Assembly: GCA_964432415.1 (NCBI GenBank)
Contig: CAYSNW010000016.1
Coordinates: forward strand, 1-64,000
Length of the DNA stretch: 64,000 bases
Source of the DNA: JAFECT01 sp964432415
GTDB taxonomy: Bacteria > Pseudomonadota > Alphaproteobacteria > Caulobacterales > Caulobacteraceae
Direction of reading: 5' to 3'
Part shown: positions 43,066-53,650 of the stretch, piece after piece
Layout of the letters: every line of letters starts with the position of its first letter
How positions within the stretch are numbered: the stretch's first letter is position 1
Program-made: the position numbers and the translations under genes
Notes under the pieces: generated by a model
Databases searched by the model: none
The model's input: only the letters and a program-made list of their open reading frames with translations
What the model was told of the DNA's origin: nothing

Positions 43066-43106
43066 GGCTGCGGCTTAGCCCAAGCCGGCCCTGCGGACAA
43101 ACCGGC

Positions 43107-43844
43107 TCACCCGCCGGCCGCCCGGCGGTCCGGCCGGGCGCGCGGGCTCCACAGCCGGCGCGAGGGCGCCTGCGCCTCGGCGACCGGCTTGAGGTAAAGG
43201 TCTCCCGCCGTGCGCGCGCCACGCGCCGGCAGGCCCCGGCCGGCCAGTTTGATGCGGCCGTCGGGGGGGAAGCCCGGGGGTATCGCCGCGAAGCCGCCGC
43301 CGCCCGGCGCCTCGAATTCGATGCGTCCGCCCTCGGCGAGGGCCTGGGCCGGCACGGGCGTGGTCACCCACAGGTCGCAGCCGACGACGGTCCGGTTGGC
43401 CTCGGCCAGGATGCGCACCCGCGCGATCAGGTCCGAACCCTGGGGCCCGCGCCCGGCCAGGCGCACCTTGTCGTCGTTGCGCAGACCGGCCGGCAGCCGC
43501 ACGCCCGCGACCTCCAGCCCGCCGATCCTCACGTGACGGGAAAGGCCCAGCATGGCCTCCGCCACCGTGATCTCCAGAACGGGGGTCGAGGGCGCCTCGG
43601 AAGATCTGGCGACCGTCGCGCCCAACGCGGCCCGGGCGCTCTGAAGCCGCTGGATCAGCCGGTAGGCCTCGATGACCCGGCGGAATCGCTCCGGATCGCC
43701 GCGGCCCTGGTCCGGCCGTGCGGCCTTGACCGCGCTCTTGAAGGCGGCCTTGACCGCTTCCGGCGGGGCGCTCGAGGCAAGCCCCAGCAAGGCGAAGGCC
43801 TCGCCGGCGGTCATGCTGGAACTGGCGGGCGCGCCCCTGGACAT
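43107..43844 (-). CDS. DnaJ-like protein with degenerate J domain
   Basis: A 245-residue protein. Residues about 15-65 align with a J domain, but the HPD loop reads ARPDQG, so the His essential for DnaK stimulation is Arg. The C-terminal two thirds match the DnaJ C-terminal peptide-binding domain (LEITVAEAMLGLSRHVRIGG, VRLPAGLRNDDKVRLAGRG). There is no zinc finger. The start is uncertain: ATG at 43842-43844 is used, with GTG at 43857-43859 possible. It lies 41 nt upstream of aroC and diverges from pdxH. Confidence 0.82.
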   Translation of the reverse strand: MSRGAPASSSMTAGEAFALLGLASSAPPEAVKAAFKSAVKAARPDQGRGDPERFRRVIEAYRLIQRLQSARAALGATVARSSEAPSTPVLEITVAEAMLGLSRHVRIGGLEVAGVRLPAGLRNDDKVRLAGRGPQGSDLIARVRILAEANRTVVGCDLWVTTPVPAQALAEGGRIEFEAPGGGGFAAIPPGFPPDGRIKLAGRGLPARGARTAGDLYLKPVAEAQAPSRRLWSPRARPDRRAAGG

Positions 43845-43914
43845 CGGGGGACCGTCCACGCGTCCGTCTCAAAATCCGGTTAAATCCGCGCGATCCGTCA
43901 CTATGTTGGCTGCC

Positions 43915-44586
43915 ATGAGCCGTTCCGACCTGATTCCGCCCAGCCCTTCCGAGGGGGACTACGAGGCTGCCCACGCAGCGCACGCGGATGAGGCCATCTT
44001 TGCGCGGGACGAGCCGTTTCGACTGTTCGAGGAGTGGCTGGAGGCGGCGCGGGCCAAGGAGCCCAACGATCCCAACGCCATGACCGTGGCCACCGCCGAT
44101 CCGGACGGCCTTCCCGACGCGCGCATGGTGCTGCTGAAGGGCGTCGATGAGCGGGGCTTCGTCTTCTACACCAACACCGAGAGCGACAAGGGCCGCCAGC
44201 TTCTGGCCAATCCCAAGGCGGCTCTGCTGTTTCACTGGAAGTCGCTGCGCCGCCAGGTGCGGGTGCGCGGCCCGGTCGAAACGGTCAGCGCCGCGGAGGC
44301 CGACGCCTATTTCGCGACCCGGGCCCGCGACAGCCAGATCGGCGCCTGGGCCTCGGATCAGTCACGTCCGCTGGAGGGCCGCTTCGCGCTGGAGAAGCGG
44401 ATCGCCGAATACGGTCTGAAGTTCGGCCTGGGCGCCGTGCCGCGGCCGCCCCACTGGACGGGCTTCCGCGTGTTGCCGCTGGATTTCGAATTCTGGCGGG
44501 ACCGGCCGTTCCGCCTGCACGACCGCCTAAGCTTCCGGCGCGACCGCCTCGAGGACGCCTGGCGCCGCGACCGCCTCTTTCCATAA
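43915..44586 (+). CDS. pdxH: Pyridoxamine 5'-phosphate oxidase
   Basis: A 223-residue FMN enzyme that oxidises pyridoxine/pyridoxamine phosphate to pyridoxal phosphate. Features: NAMTVATADPDGLPDARMVLLKGVDERGF, FYTNTESDKGRQL, ALLFHWKSLRRQVRVRG, ARDSQIGAWAS, and the C-terminal WTGFRVLPLDFEFWRDRPFRLHDRL ending in RLFP. The C-terminus is needed for PLP enzymes of this family and appears intact. Its last 60 nt overlap the convergent TetR gene. Confidence 0.96.
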   Translation: MSRSDLIPPSPSEGDYEAAHAAHADEAIFARDEPFRLFEEWLEAARAKEPNDPNAMTVATADPDGLPDARMVLLKGVDERGFVFYTNTESDKGRQLLANPKAALLFHWKSLRRQVRVRGPVETVSAAEADAYFATRARDSQIGAWASDQSRPLEGRFALEKRIAEYGLKFGLGAVPRPPHWTGFRVLPLDFEFWRDRPFRLHDRLSFRRDRLEDAWRRDRLFP

Positions 44587-45228
44587 CCGCGGTTCGCTCG
44601 GACGGGCGCGGTAGCGGGCGAGGAAGGTCTCCACCGCCTCGTTGCAGATGTCCTCGATGGTGCGCTCGGCCTTGACCTCGTCGCCGGTCAGCATTGGCAC
44701 CAGGAAGGTCGGGTGCTCGATCATGCCCATCAGCTGGCCGGCAGCCCAGCTCAGCTTGCACTCGCCGATCTGCCCCTCCTCGCGCAGCTTGGCCAGGATG
44801 CCCATCAGGGTGCCGCCGAAGTCGCTGCGGCCACGCTCGAAGAAGCGCCGCGCCACCGGCTCGAACCGGCGCCGCTCGGCCGCGACCAGTCGGAACACGG
44901 AGCGGACGAACGGATCGGACATGAAGGTGGCGTAGGAGTGGGTGAAACGCCGGAGCTGGGAGGCGGCGTCGCCGGATACCGCGGCGGTCTCGCTGATCAG
45001 ACGGGAAAAGGCGCCGGCGGCTTCCTCGATCACGACCTGGAACAAATCGGCCTTGCTGGGAAAATAACTGTAGAGGGTCGCGGTGGACACGCAGGCGTCG
45101 CGCGCCACGGCCTCCATCCCGGTAGAGGCATATCCCTCCGTCATGAACCGACGGCGCGCCGCGTCGAGTATGTCGCGGCGCTTCCGCTCCGAGCGCTGCT
45201 CGAAGCCGTCGCTGGCCAGCATCCCCAT
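44527..45228 (-). CDS. TetR-family regulator
   Basis: A 233-residue TetR repressor. The N-terminal helix-turn-helix is clear (RRDILDAARRRFMTEGYASTGMEAVARDACVSTATLYSYFPSKADLFQVV), followed by an all-helical ligand domain of the AefR/TetR_C_11-like kind. It is divergent from an acyl-CoA synthetase gene, the likely target, with a TGGCGA-AATG-TCGCCA palindrome between them. The ATG at 45226-45228 is used. Its 3' end overlaps pdxH by 60 nt. Confidence 0.88.
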   Translation of the reverse strand: MGMLASDGFEQRSERKRRDILDAARRRFMTEGYASTGMEAVARDACVSTATLYSYFPSKADLFQVVIEEAAGAFSRLISETAAVSGDAASQLRRFTHSYATFMSDPFVRSVFRLVAAERRRFEPVARRFFERGRSDFGGTLMGILAKLREEGQIGECKLSWAAGQLMGMIEHPTFLVPMLTGDEVKAERTIEDICNEAVETFLARYRARPSEPRLWKEAVAAPGVLEAVAPEA

Positions 45229-45340
45229 GTCCGCCCTTATCTTTTTAGAGGCGACCCCACTCGCTTCCTGAACCCGATCGTCACCATGGCGGACGGTTTG
45301 GGGGTCGACAAGGCCTCCATTAACGATTGGGGCGAAAAGG

Positions 45341-45356
45341 TGGCGAAATGTCGCCA
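45341..45356. promoter_or_regulatory. Palindrome in the TetR / acyl-CoA synthetase intergenic region
   Basis: TGGCGA-AATG-TCGCCA, 6-bp perfect arms with a 4-nt spacer, lies between the divergent TetR gene and the acyl-CoA synthetase gene. It is a candidate TetR operator. Confidence 0.35.
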
Positions 45357-45464
45357 AGGGCCTGCAGGGAATTCGCGTAACAACCTGCGCCGCGTTGCCT
45401 CAACCGCTTGAGGGCTTTAGCTTCGCGCCAAGCGCCCGCGAGGGCCGCGGGGGAGACGGTTTCC

Positions 45465-47105
<1,641 letters not shown>

Positions 47106-47124
47106 ACCGTCCCAGGAGATCATC

Positions 47125-47877
47125 ATGAACGGCAAGTCCCTCGCCAGCCTGTTCGTCCGCCTGGCCCTGGTCGTGGGCCTTGCGGCGCCTGCCCTGGTGC
47201 TCGCGGGCGCGGCGGGGACCAAGTTCGGTCTGATCGACTACCGGCTGGGGTTCATGACCCTGGCCAACCAGTGGGGCGCGCTGGTGGCCATGGCCGGCAC
47301 CGCGCTCGGCGTCGTGGCCCTGCTGATTTCACTGAGCGACTTCCGCCGTTTCGGGGTCATGGCCCTGATCGGACTCCTCGCCGCGGGCGCCACGCTCGCC
47401 GGCCTGTGGCGCTACAAGTCCCTGGCCGCCGCGTCGCCGCCGATCCACGACGTCTCCACCAACTGGGAGGACCCGGTGGGCTTCTCCAAGATCACCCTGG
47501 CCGACCGCGGCCAGGCGGAGAACGGCGTCGAGCCGGACCCGCGCGTGGACAGCAAGGCGCCGCCGCCCTGGGGCGGCCAGCGGGTCGCCGACATCAACGC
47601 CCAGACCTGCCCGGGCGCGAAATCCATCCCCCACGCCGTCGACGTCGAGGTGGTGGCCAAGGCGCTGGAGGACAACGGCGTGCAAGTCACCGCCAAGCAG
47701 GCGCCGTTCCGGGTGGAAGGCACGGCCGAGAGCTTCTGGTTCGGGTTCAAGGACGACGTCGCCGTGCGCATCCGTCCCGAACGCACCGACATCCGCTCGA
47801 CCAGCCGTGTGGGCCAGTCGGACCTCGGCGCCAACTGCCGCCGCGTGACCCGGATCGTTCAGGCGCTCGGCAAGTAG
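47125..47877 (+). CDS. DUF1499 family membrane protein
   Basis: A 250-residue protein with three hydrophobic segments at the N-terminus (about 10-30, 48-66, 74-92), then a periplasmic domain matching DUF1499 (DVSTNWEDPVGF, CPGAKSIPHAV, GVQVTAKQAPFRVEGTAESFWFGFKDDVAVRIRP-type strands, then GANCRRV). Function unknown. The ATG at 47125 has an AGGAG site 9 nt upstream. It is 19 nt after the acyl-CoA synthetase and may be co-transcribed. Its end overlaps the convergent hydrolase by 19 nt. Confidence 0.87.
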   Translation: MNGKSLASLFVRLALVVGLAAPALVLAGAAGTKFGLIDYRLGFMTLANQWGALVAMAGTALGVVALLISLSDFRRFGVMALIGLLAAGATLAGLWRYKSLAAASPPIHDVSTNWEDPVGFSKITLADRGQAENGVEPDPRVDSKAPPPWGGQRVADINAQTCPGAKSIPHAVDVEVVAKALEDNGVQVTAKQAPFRVEGTAESFWFGFKDDVAVRIRPERTDIRSTSRVGQSDLGANCRRVTRIVQALGK

Positions 47878-48752
47878 ACGCTGTCGATCCCGGGGTCGCC
47901 ATCGGTCGCCACGACGCCGCGCCTGACCAGGTCGATCAGGTGGGCCAGCACGGAATGGGCCGCGGCCGGCCACAGCCGCCGATCGACTGCGGCGTAGATC
48001 ACCGGAACCATGTCGGCGATCGTGCGACGGCCCGCCGCCAGCTGGGCCAGGATCTGGCCTTCCCGCTCCAGCCGATGATGATGATAGGCGGCCAGGAACG
48101 GCGCGACGTCGGTCACCGGGGGGCCGTGGGTCGGCCAAAGTGTTGAAAATCCACGCGCCGCCACCGCCTGCAGGCTCGCGTAATAGTCGCCCATGTCGCC
48201 GTCCGGCGGACTGACCACGGTGGTCGACCAGCCCATGACGTGGTCGCCTGAGAACAGGGCGTTCTCCTCCTCCAGCGCGAAGGCGAGGTGATTGGAGGCG
48301 TGGCCGGGCGTGGCCAGGGCCTCGAGGGTCCAGCCGGATCCCGTCAGCCGCTCGCCGCCGGTCAGCACCACGTCGGGCCGGAACTCGAGGTCGGAGGCCT
48401 CTTCGGTGCGGACATGGACCGCGTCGGCGGGCGCGGGCGGCCTGGCCGCGTAGATGGTCGCGCCGGTCCGGGACTTCAGCGGCATGGCCAGGGGCGAGTG
48501 GTCGGCGTGGGTGTGGGTGACCAGGATGTGGGTGACCCGCTCGCCCGCGAGCGCGGCCATCAGCGCGTCCAGGTGCTCGTCCAGCAGCGGGCCGGGATCG
48601 ATCACCGCGACCTCGCCGCGGCCCACGATGTAGGTTCCGGTGCCGGTGTAGGTGAAGGGTCCGGGATTGTTGGCGGTCACGCGCCGGATCAGGGGCGAGA
48701 CCTGCTCGCCGACGCCATAGTCGACACCGCTCCAGCGGACGAAGGGGATCAT
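47859..48752 (-). CDS. Metallo-beta-lactamase fold hydrolase (LACTB2-like)
   Basis: A 297-residue MBL-fold enzyme with metal motif THTHADHS near residue 79, PGHASNHLAF (His), LFSGDHVMG (Asp) and the C-terminal THGPP (His). A helical C-terminal extension of about 80 residues follows, as in LACTB2/RNase-like members. The substrate is not known; hydrolysis of thioesters or nucleic acid is seen within the family. Convergent with the DUF1499 gene. Confidence 0.88.
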   Translation of the reverse strand: MIPFVRWSGVDYGVGEQVSPLIRRVTANNPGPFTYTGTGTYIVGRGEVAVIDPGPLLDEHLDALMAALAGERVTHILVTHTHADHSPLAMPLKSRTGATIYAARPPAPADAVHVRTEEASDLEFRPDVVLTGGERLTGSGWTLEALATPGHASNHLAFALEEENALFSGDHVMGWSTTVVSPPDGDMGDYYASLQAVAARGFSTLWPTHGPPVTDVAPFLAAYHHHRLEREGQILAQLAAGRRTIADMVPVIYAAVDRRLWPAAAHSVLAHLIDLVRRGVVATDGDPGIDSVYLPSA

Positions 48753-48809
48753 CCGGCCGCGGCCCGAAGCTTGCGTTTACCTCTCGTAAACCCCGTTTCG
48801 GAGGCTGAC

Positions 48810-48962
48810 ATGGCCACTACCGCCGTCTTTTTCGTTTCAAAACGGCTCCAGACCGTCACCGCCGCCTTCTTCTGTCTCATGGCGGCGCAACTGGTCCTGG
48901 CGAGCTGCACGCCCGAACCCGCCATGGGCCTGTACGGCGCGCGCGTCTCGGTCACCCGCTAG
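48810..48962 (+). CDS. Very small membrane-anchored or lipoprotein-like ORF
   Basis: A 50-residue protein with a strong GGAGG ribosome site 5 nt before the ATG. It has one hydrophobic segment (about 18-33, ending LVLASC), which could be a lipobox (Leu-Ala-Ser-Cys) or a membrane anchor, and an 18-residue tail. No family recognised. The strong ribosome site and signal-like sequence support a real gene. Confidence 0.55.
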   Translation: MATTAVFFVSKRLQTVTAAFFCLMAAQLVLASCTPEPAMGLYGARVSVTR

Positions 48963-48966
48963 GTCC

Positions 48967-49380
48967 CTAGCCGAGGAACAGCGACGACAGGTCGAAGCCG
49001 GCCGCGCGGCCGCGCTCGACGATCTCCTGCGGCGTCCGTTCGCCCGAGATGGCCTGACCGAGACCCCAGGCCACGATGGCGCGCAGGCCTCCGGCGCAAT
49101 AGGCCAGCGCCGGTCCCGGGTTTTGCACGAGCGCCGCCTGCACGGCCTCCACCTGATCCGCGCCGGGCCGGCCCCGGATAGGGACGGCGACGTAGGCGAC
49201 ACCGGCCTTTTCGGCGGCGGCGGCGATCTCGGCGCCCGAGGGCTGGCCCGGCGCCTCGCCGTCGGGACGGTTGTTGATGATCAGCTTCACGCCGTTCGCG
49301 GCGGCGGCGGCGACATCGGCGACGCTGATCTGGGGGGCGACCCAGAAGTCGTCGGTGACCTTGCGGAAGGGCGTGCTCAT
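48967..49380 (-). CDS. TIGR01244/DUF442-type phosphatase-like protein
   Basis: A 137-residue protein of the group annotated as TIGR01244 sulfur transferase or BLH (beta-lactamase-hydrolase-like) domain: APQISVADVAAAAANGVKLIINNRPDGE, VAYVAVPIRG and the active-site loop YCAGGLRA. The fold is that of dual-specificity protein tyrosine phosphatases. The role is uncertain; in other bacteria the domain is linked to sulfide detoxification. No sulfide gene is adjacent here. Confidence 0.85.
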   Translation of the reverse strand: MSTPFRKVTDDFWVAPQISVADVAAAAANGVKLIINNRPDGEAPGQPSGAEIAAAAEKAGVAYVAVPIRGRPGADQVEAVQAALVQNPGPALAYCAGGLRAIVAWGLGQAISGERTPQEIVERGRAAGFDLSSLFLG

Positions 49381-49461
49381 GGCCCCTTACCTGATCTCTC
49401 AAGCCTTGTTTGACAAGCGGCGGCGGCCTCGCGACAGTGATCCGCACCGTGGAGGGGGCCC

Positions 49462-50385
49462 ATGCTGCGCTTCCTGATCCGCAGGCTGTCGGTGGCGATC
49501 CCGACCCTGCTGCTGGTCATCGCCGCGGCCTTCTTCATGATGCGCGCCGCCCCCGGCGGCCCGTTCCAGGGCGACCGGCGCCTGCCGCCCGAGATCGAGC
49601 GCAACGTCATGGCCCGCTATGGCCTGGACCGGCCGCTGCCCGAGCAGTTCCTGACCTATGTCTCCGGCGTCGCGCATGGCGATCTCGGCCCATCGCTCAA
49701 GTACATCGACAAGCCGGTGACCCAGATCATCGCCCAGGGCTTCCCGGTCAGCCTGACCCTGGGGCTTTCCGCCCTCGTGCTGGCGCTGGGGCTGGGGGTG
49801 GGGCTGGGCGTGGCCGCCGCCGTGCGCCGGAATCAGCCGCCCGACCACCTGGCGACCGCGCTGGGCGTGCTCGGGGTCTGTATCCCGACCTTCGTGACCG
49901 CCCCACTGCTGGTGCTGCTGTTCGGCTCGAAGCTCGGCTGGCTGCCCAGCGGCTCGTGGAACGGCGGGGCGCTGGCCAATCTGGTGCTGCCGGTGACGGT
50001 GCTCGCCCTGCCGCAGATCGCGGTCATCTCGCGCCTGACCCGGGCGGGCATGATCGAGGCGCTCAGCTCCAACGCCATCCGCACGGCGCGCGCCAAGGGC
50101 CTGGGGGAGTGGCGGGTGGTGCTGCGCCACGCCCTGCGCCCGGCCCTGATCCCCCTGGTCGGCTATCTCGGACCGGCCTGCGCGGGGCTGATCACCGGCT
50201 CGCTGGTGGTCGAGCGCATCTTCCAGCTTCCGGGCCTGGGCAAGTCCTTCGTCGATGGCGCCCTGCAGCGCGATTACACCGTGGTGATGGGGATGGTGAT
50301 CCTCTACGCCGCCCTGATCCTGTTCCTGAACCTGGTCTCCGACCTGGTCACCGCGGCGCTGGACCCGCGCGTGAGGCTGGCATGA
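49462..50385 (+). CDS. Oligopeptide ABC transporter permease OppB-like
   Basis: A 307-residue inner-membrane permease with about six helices. OppB/DppB features: MLRFLIRRLSVAIPTLLLVIAAAFFMMRAAPGGPF at the N-terminus, GLDRPLPEQFLTYVSG, and the EAA-type loop LTRAGMIEALSSNAIRTARAKGLGEWRVV. It overlaps the OppC gene by 4 nt. Together with OppC and OppA it should import peptides from the periplasm. No OppD or OppF ATPase gene is adjacent. Confidence 0.93.
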   Translation: MLRFLIRRLSVAIPTLLLVIAAAFFMMRAAPGGPFQGDRRLPPEIERNVMARYGLDRPLPEQFLTYVSGVAHGDLGPSLKYIDKPVTQIIAQGFPVSLTLGLSALVLALGLGVGLGVAAAVRRNQPPDHLATALGVLGVCIPTFVTAPLLVLLFGSKLGWLPSGSWNGGALANLVLPVTVLALPQIAVISRLTRAGMIEALSSNAIRTARAKGLGEWRVVLRHALRPALIPLVGYLGPACAGLITGSLVVERIFQLPGLGKSFVDGALQRDYTVVMGMVILYAALILFLNLVSDLVTAALDPRVRLA

Positions 50386-51287
50386 ACCGCTGGGCCTGGG
50401 GATCGGCGCGCGGCGCCCGGGCGATGGACCGCGCCGCGGTCAAGGGGCGGGGGCTCTGGGGCGACGCCTTGCGGCGGCTGGCGCGCAACCGCGCGGCGGT
50501 GCTCAGCATCGCGGTGCTGACCCTGCTCGTCGCTGGGGCGATCTTCGGGCCGGGCCTCGCTCCGCACGCCTACGACACCATCAATCGCGAGGATGTGTGG
50601 GATCCGCCCCTGACCGGATCCTTCTGGCTGGGCACGGAATCGCTCGGCCGGGACATCCTGGCGCGGCTGCTGATCGGGCTTCGCGTATCCCTGGCGGTGG
50701 GGGTGGTGGCCACGACCGTGTCGCTGGTGATCGGTGTGGCCTGGGGCGCGGTCGCGGGCTACGTCGGCGGCCGCACGGACGAGCTGATGATGCGCTTCGT
50801 CGATGGTCTGTACGCCTTGCCGTTCATCTTCATTGTCATCCTGCTGACGGTAGTGCTGGGGCGCAGCATCGTGCTGATCTTCGTCGCCATCGGCGCGGTG
50901 GAGTGGCTGACCATGGCCCGGATCGTGCGCGGCCAGACGCTGGCGCTGAAGCAGAAGGAGTTCGTCGAGGCGGCGCGCGCCGCGGGCCTGACCGATCTCG
51001 CGATCGTCACCCGACACATCGTGCCCAACCTGATGGGGCCGGTGGTGGTCTATGTCACCCTGACCATCCCCAGCGTCATCCTGGCCGAAAGCTTCCTGAG
51101 CTTCCTGGGGCTGGGGGTGCGCGAACCCCTGACTTCGCTGGGAGCCCTGGTCTCCAAGGGCGCGCAGGACATGGAGGCGGCGCCTTGGCTCCTCATCTTC
51201 GCCTCGACCCTGATGGTCGTGACCCTGATGTGCCTGAACTTCCTCGGCGACGGTCTCCGGGACGCGCTGGACCCGAAGGAGTCCTGA
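50382..51287 (+). CDS. Oligopeptide ABC transporter permease OppC-like
   Basis: A 301-residue permease with about six helices. DppC/OppC features: the N-terminal cytosolic arm, LAPHAYDTINRED, FWLGTESLGRDILARLLIGLRVSL, the EAA loop VEAARAAGLTDLAIVTRHIVPN, and ESFLSFLGLG. The ATG overlaps the OppB stop (ATGA). The partner of OppB; the ATPase subunits must be encoded elsewhere. Confidence 0.93.
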   Translation: MNRWAWGSARGARAMDRAAVKGRGLWGDALRRLARNRAAVLSIAVLTLLVAGAIFGPGLAPHAYDTINREDVWDPPLTGSFWLGTESLGRDILARLLIGLRVSLAVGVVATTVSLVIGVAWGAVAGYVGGRTDELMMRFVDGLYALPFIFIVILLTVVLGRSIVLIFVAIGAVEWLTMARIVRGQTLALKQKEFVEAARAAGLTDLAIVTRHIVPNLMGPVVVYVTLTIPSVILAESFLSFLGLGVREPLTSLGALVSKGAQDMEAAPWLLIFASTLMVVTLMCLNFLGDGLRDALDPKES

Positions 51288-51293
51288 GCCGGA

Positions 51294-51839
51294 CTACTCG
51301 TCGCGGTGGGCCTTGAAGCTGCGCTGGCCGTCGATGTTGATGGTGAAGCTGTTGAGCAGGCCGCGCTTGATGCGGGCTTCGGAGCCCTTGTGCGGCGGCT
51401 TGAACAGTTCGTAGTCGTCGGTCTGGCGCCAGGTCTGGCCGTTCTCGGTCTTGATGACCCACTTGCCCTCGCCGTTGTGGTAGGCGCGCTCGACCACCAG
51501 GACCACCTCGTCCATGGCCTCGGGCTTCTCGCCCCGGTCGAAGAACTTGAACGACGGCATCGAGAAGCCGAAGGCGTCTTTCTTGGCTTCCTGGATCTGC
51601 TGCTTGTCGAGCACCACCACCGCCCCGGTCGCCTGGGCCTGTTGCAGGGCGCCGGCCGCCTTGTCGTAGCAGGCGAGCCGCTCCGCATCGGCCTGGATCG
51701 AGCGGCAGGCCTCCAGGTCCTTGACCACCGCGGCGGTGCGATCCGGCTCCTTGGCGGAGGCCGCGCAGGCCAGGCCCAGGGTCAGGGCAAGAACGGTCAC
51801 GCCGGCGACGGCCTGGGCGCGGGGGAGGGGGCGGCTCAT
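51294..51839 (-). CDS. Hypothetical exported protein
   Basis: A 181-residue protein with a signal peptide (about 1-29) and the pattern ACRSIQADAERLACYDKAAG, whose two Cys resemble those of small periplasmic proteins near secretion or envelope genes. The C-terminal half is beta-rich (WVIKTENGQTWRQTDDYEL, ending in FTINIDGQRSFKAHRDE). It lies on the opposite strand between oppC and oppA, convergent with oppC. Function unknown. Confidence 0.72.
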   Translation of the reverse strand: MSRPLPRAQAVAGVTVLALTLGLACAASAKEPDRTAAVVKDLEACRSIQADAERLACYDKAAGALQQAQATGAVVVLDKQQIQEAKKDAFGFSMPSFKFFDRGEKPEAMDEVVLVVERAYHNGEGKWVIKTENGQTWRQTDDYELFKPPHKGSEARIKRGLLNSFTINIDGQRSFKAHRDE

Positions 51840-51903
51840 CTCGACTCCTGATCGCTATGCGGTCTCGGGGGGCCCGGGGTTTGACCAAGGCCAAGCCTGT
51901 GTC

Positions 51904-53565
51904 ATGCCTTCGGATCGACCGTCGCCATTGAATAGGGCAAGGGTGTTGATCCGCAACCTCTTCCTCCTGGCCGTGCTTCTGCTGGCCGCCGGTTGCGGCC
52001 CGAAGACGGCGCCGCGCCCGGCTTGTCCCCACGGCAAGCTGTGCCTGCATCGCGGCAATGTCTCGGAGCCCAACACCCTCGACCCCCAGAAATCCACCGG
52101 GGTCGCGGAGGACAATATCCAGTCCGACCTGATGGTGGGCCTGGTGGCGGACGATGCGGAGGGACGTCCGGTTCCGGGCGTCGCCCAGTCGTGGTCGACC
52201 TCCGCGGACGGCCTGGTCTGGACCTTTCGCCTGAGAGAAAGCCAGTGGTCCGACGGCGTGCCGCTGACCTCGGATGATTTCGTCTTCGCGCTAAGGCGCC
52301 TGCTCGACCCCAGGACCGCCGCCCAGTCGGCCTCCCTGCTCTATGTGATCAAGAACGCCCAGGCGGTGAACCGCGGCGACGCGCCGCCCGAGGCCCTGGG
52401 GGTGCGCGCGCCCGATCCCGCCACCCTGGAGGTCACCCTGGAGCATCCGGCGCCGTACCTGCTGCAGCTGGCCAAGCACCACACCTTCTATCCCGTGCCG
52501 CGCCACGCGGTGGAGCGCTGGGGCGACGACTGGGTGCGGCCGGGACGACTGGTCTCCAACGGCCCCTACGTGCTCGCGGAGTGGCGTCTGGGCGACTATG
52601 TGCGGGCGGTGAAGAACCCGCGGTTCTGGGACGCGGACAAGGTCTGCTACGACCAGGTCTTCTACTACCCGACCGCCGACGCCGTCGCCGCCGAGCGCCG
52701 GGTCCTGGACGGCGAGCTCGACCTGAACACCGACATCCAGTCCAACCGCATCGCCTGGCTGCGCGCGCGGCCGGCCAGCGCGCCTTTCGTGCGGGTCCAC
52801 ACCTATCTCGGAACCGCCTACCTGGCCTTCGACAGCGGCGCGAAGACCCCCAACCCGGCCCTGCGCGACCGGCGGGTGCGCCAGGCCTTGAGCATGGCCA
52901 TCGACCGCGACTTCATTACCCGCAAGCTCCTGCGCGGCGGCCAGGTCGCCGCCTACAGCTTCGTGCCGCCGGGGGTGGACGGCTATACGGGCGGGGCGAG
53001 GGCGCCCTGGGCCGACTGGCCGCTGGCCCGCCGCCAGGCCGAGGCGCGCCGCCTGCTGGCCGAGGCGGGCTATGGCGGCGACCATCCCCTGCGGCTGGAG
53101 CTCAAGCACCGCAACACCCCCGATCCCATGCTGACCGCGCCGGCGATCCAGGCCGACTGGCGCGCGGTGGGGGTGCGGGCGGAACTGGCGCAGGAGGAGG
53201 TGCAGATCGCCTATCAGGACTACCGGATCCGCAATTTCGACATCGCCGACGCGGCCTGGATCGCCGACTACGACGACGCGATGAGCTTCCTCTATGTGCT
53301 GAAGTCCTCCACCGGCGCCCAGAACTACGGCGACTACGCCAATCCGGCCTACGACGCCCTGATCGTCCGGGCCGAGAACCAGGCCGACCCGGGCGAACGG
53401 GGCCGGCTCATGGCCGAGGCCGAGCGGTTGATGCTGGAGGACGCCCCGGTGGCGCCGATCTTCTTCTACGTCAGCAAAAGCCTTGTCAGCCCGGCCATTG
53501 ATGGCTGGCGGGACAACATCTCCGACCGCCACCGCACCCGCTGGCTCTGCCCCCGAAAGGCCTGA
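51904..53565 (+). CDS. Oligopeptide-binding lipoprotein OppA-like
   Basis: A 553-residue extracytoplasmic solute-binding protein (SBP_bac_5). A lipobox (LLAAGC) near residue 31 anchors it to the membrane. PNTLDPQKSTGVAEDNIQSDLMVGL, WTFRLRESQWSDGVPLTSDDFVFALRRLL and YRIRNFDIADAAWIADY-type segments are typical of OppA/DppA. The ATG at 51904 is used, but a GTG at 51943 leaves a more standard lipoprotein signal and cannot be excluded. It completes OppBCA, although the gene at 51294 breaks the run. Confidence 0.9.
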   Translation: MPSDRPSPLNRARVLIRNLFLLAVLLLAAGCGPKTAPRPACPHGKLCLHRGNVSEPNTLDPQKSTGVAEDNIQSDLMVGLVADDAEGRPVPGVAQSWSTSADGLVWTFRLRESQWSDGVPLTSDDFVFALRRLLDPRTAAQSASLLYVIKNAQAVNRGDAPPEALGVRAPDPATLEVTLEHPAPYLLQLAKHHTFYPVPRHAVERWGDDWVRPGRLVSNGPYVLAEWRLGDYVRAVKNPRFWDADKVCYDQVFYYPTADAVAAERRVLDGELDLNTDIQSNRIAWLRARPASAPFVRVHTYLGTAYLAFDSGAKTPNPALRDRRVRQALSMAIDRDFITRKLLRGGQVAAYSFVPPGVDGYTGGARAPWADWPLARRQAEARRLLAEAGYGGDHPLRLELKHRNTPDPMLTAPAIQADWRAVGVRAELAQEEVQIAYQDYRIRNFDIADAAWIADYDDAMSFLYVLKSSTGAQNYGDYANPAYDALIVRAENQADPGERGRLMAEAERLMLEDAPVAPIFFYVSKSLVSPAIDGWRDNISDRHRTRWLCPRKA

Positions 53566-53650
53566 GAGGTGTCACCGGAGCGGCGCCTCCCGCAGCCTAA
53601 TCTTGTGTCTCGAATGTGACAGGTTCAGCGAACATAGTCACTAATAGGAA

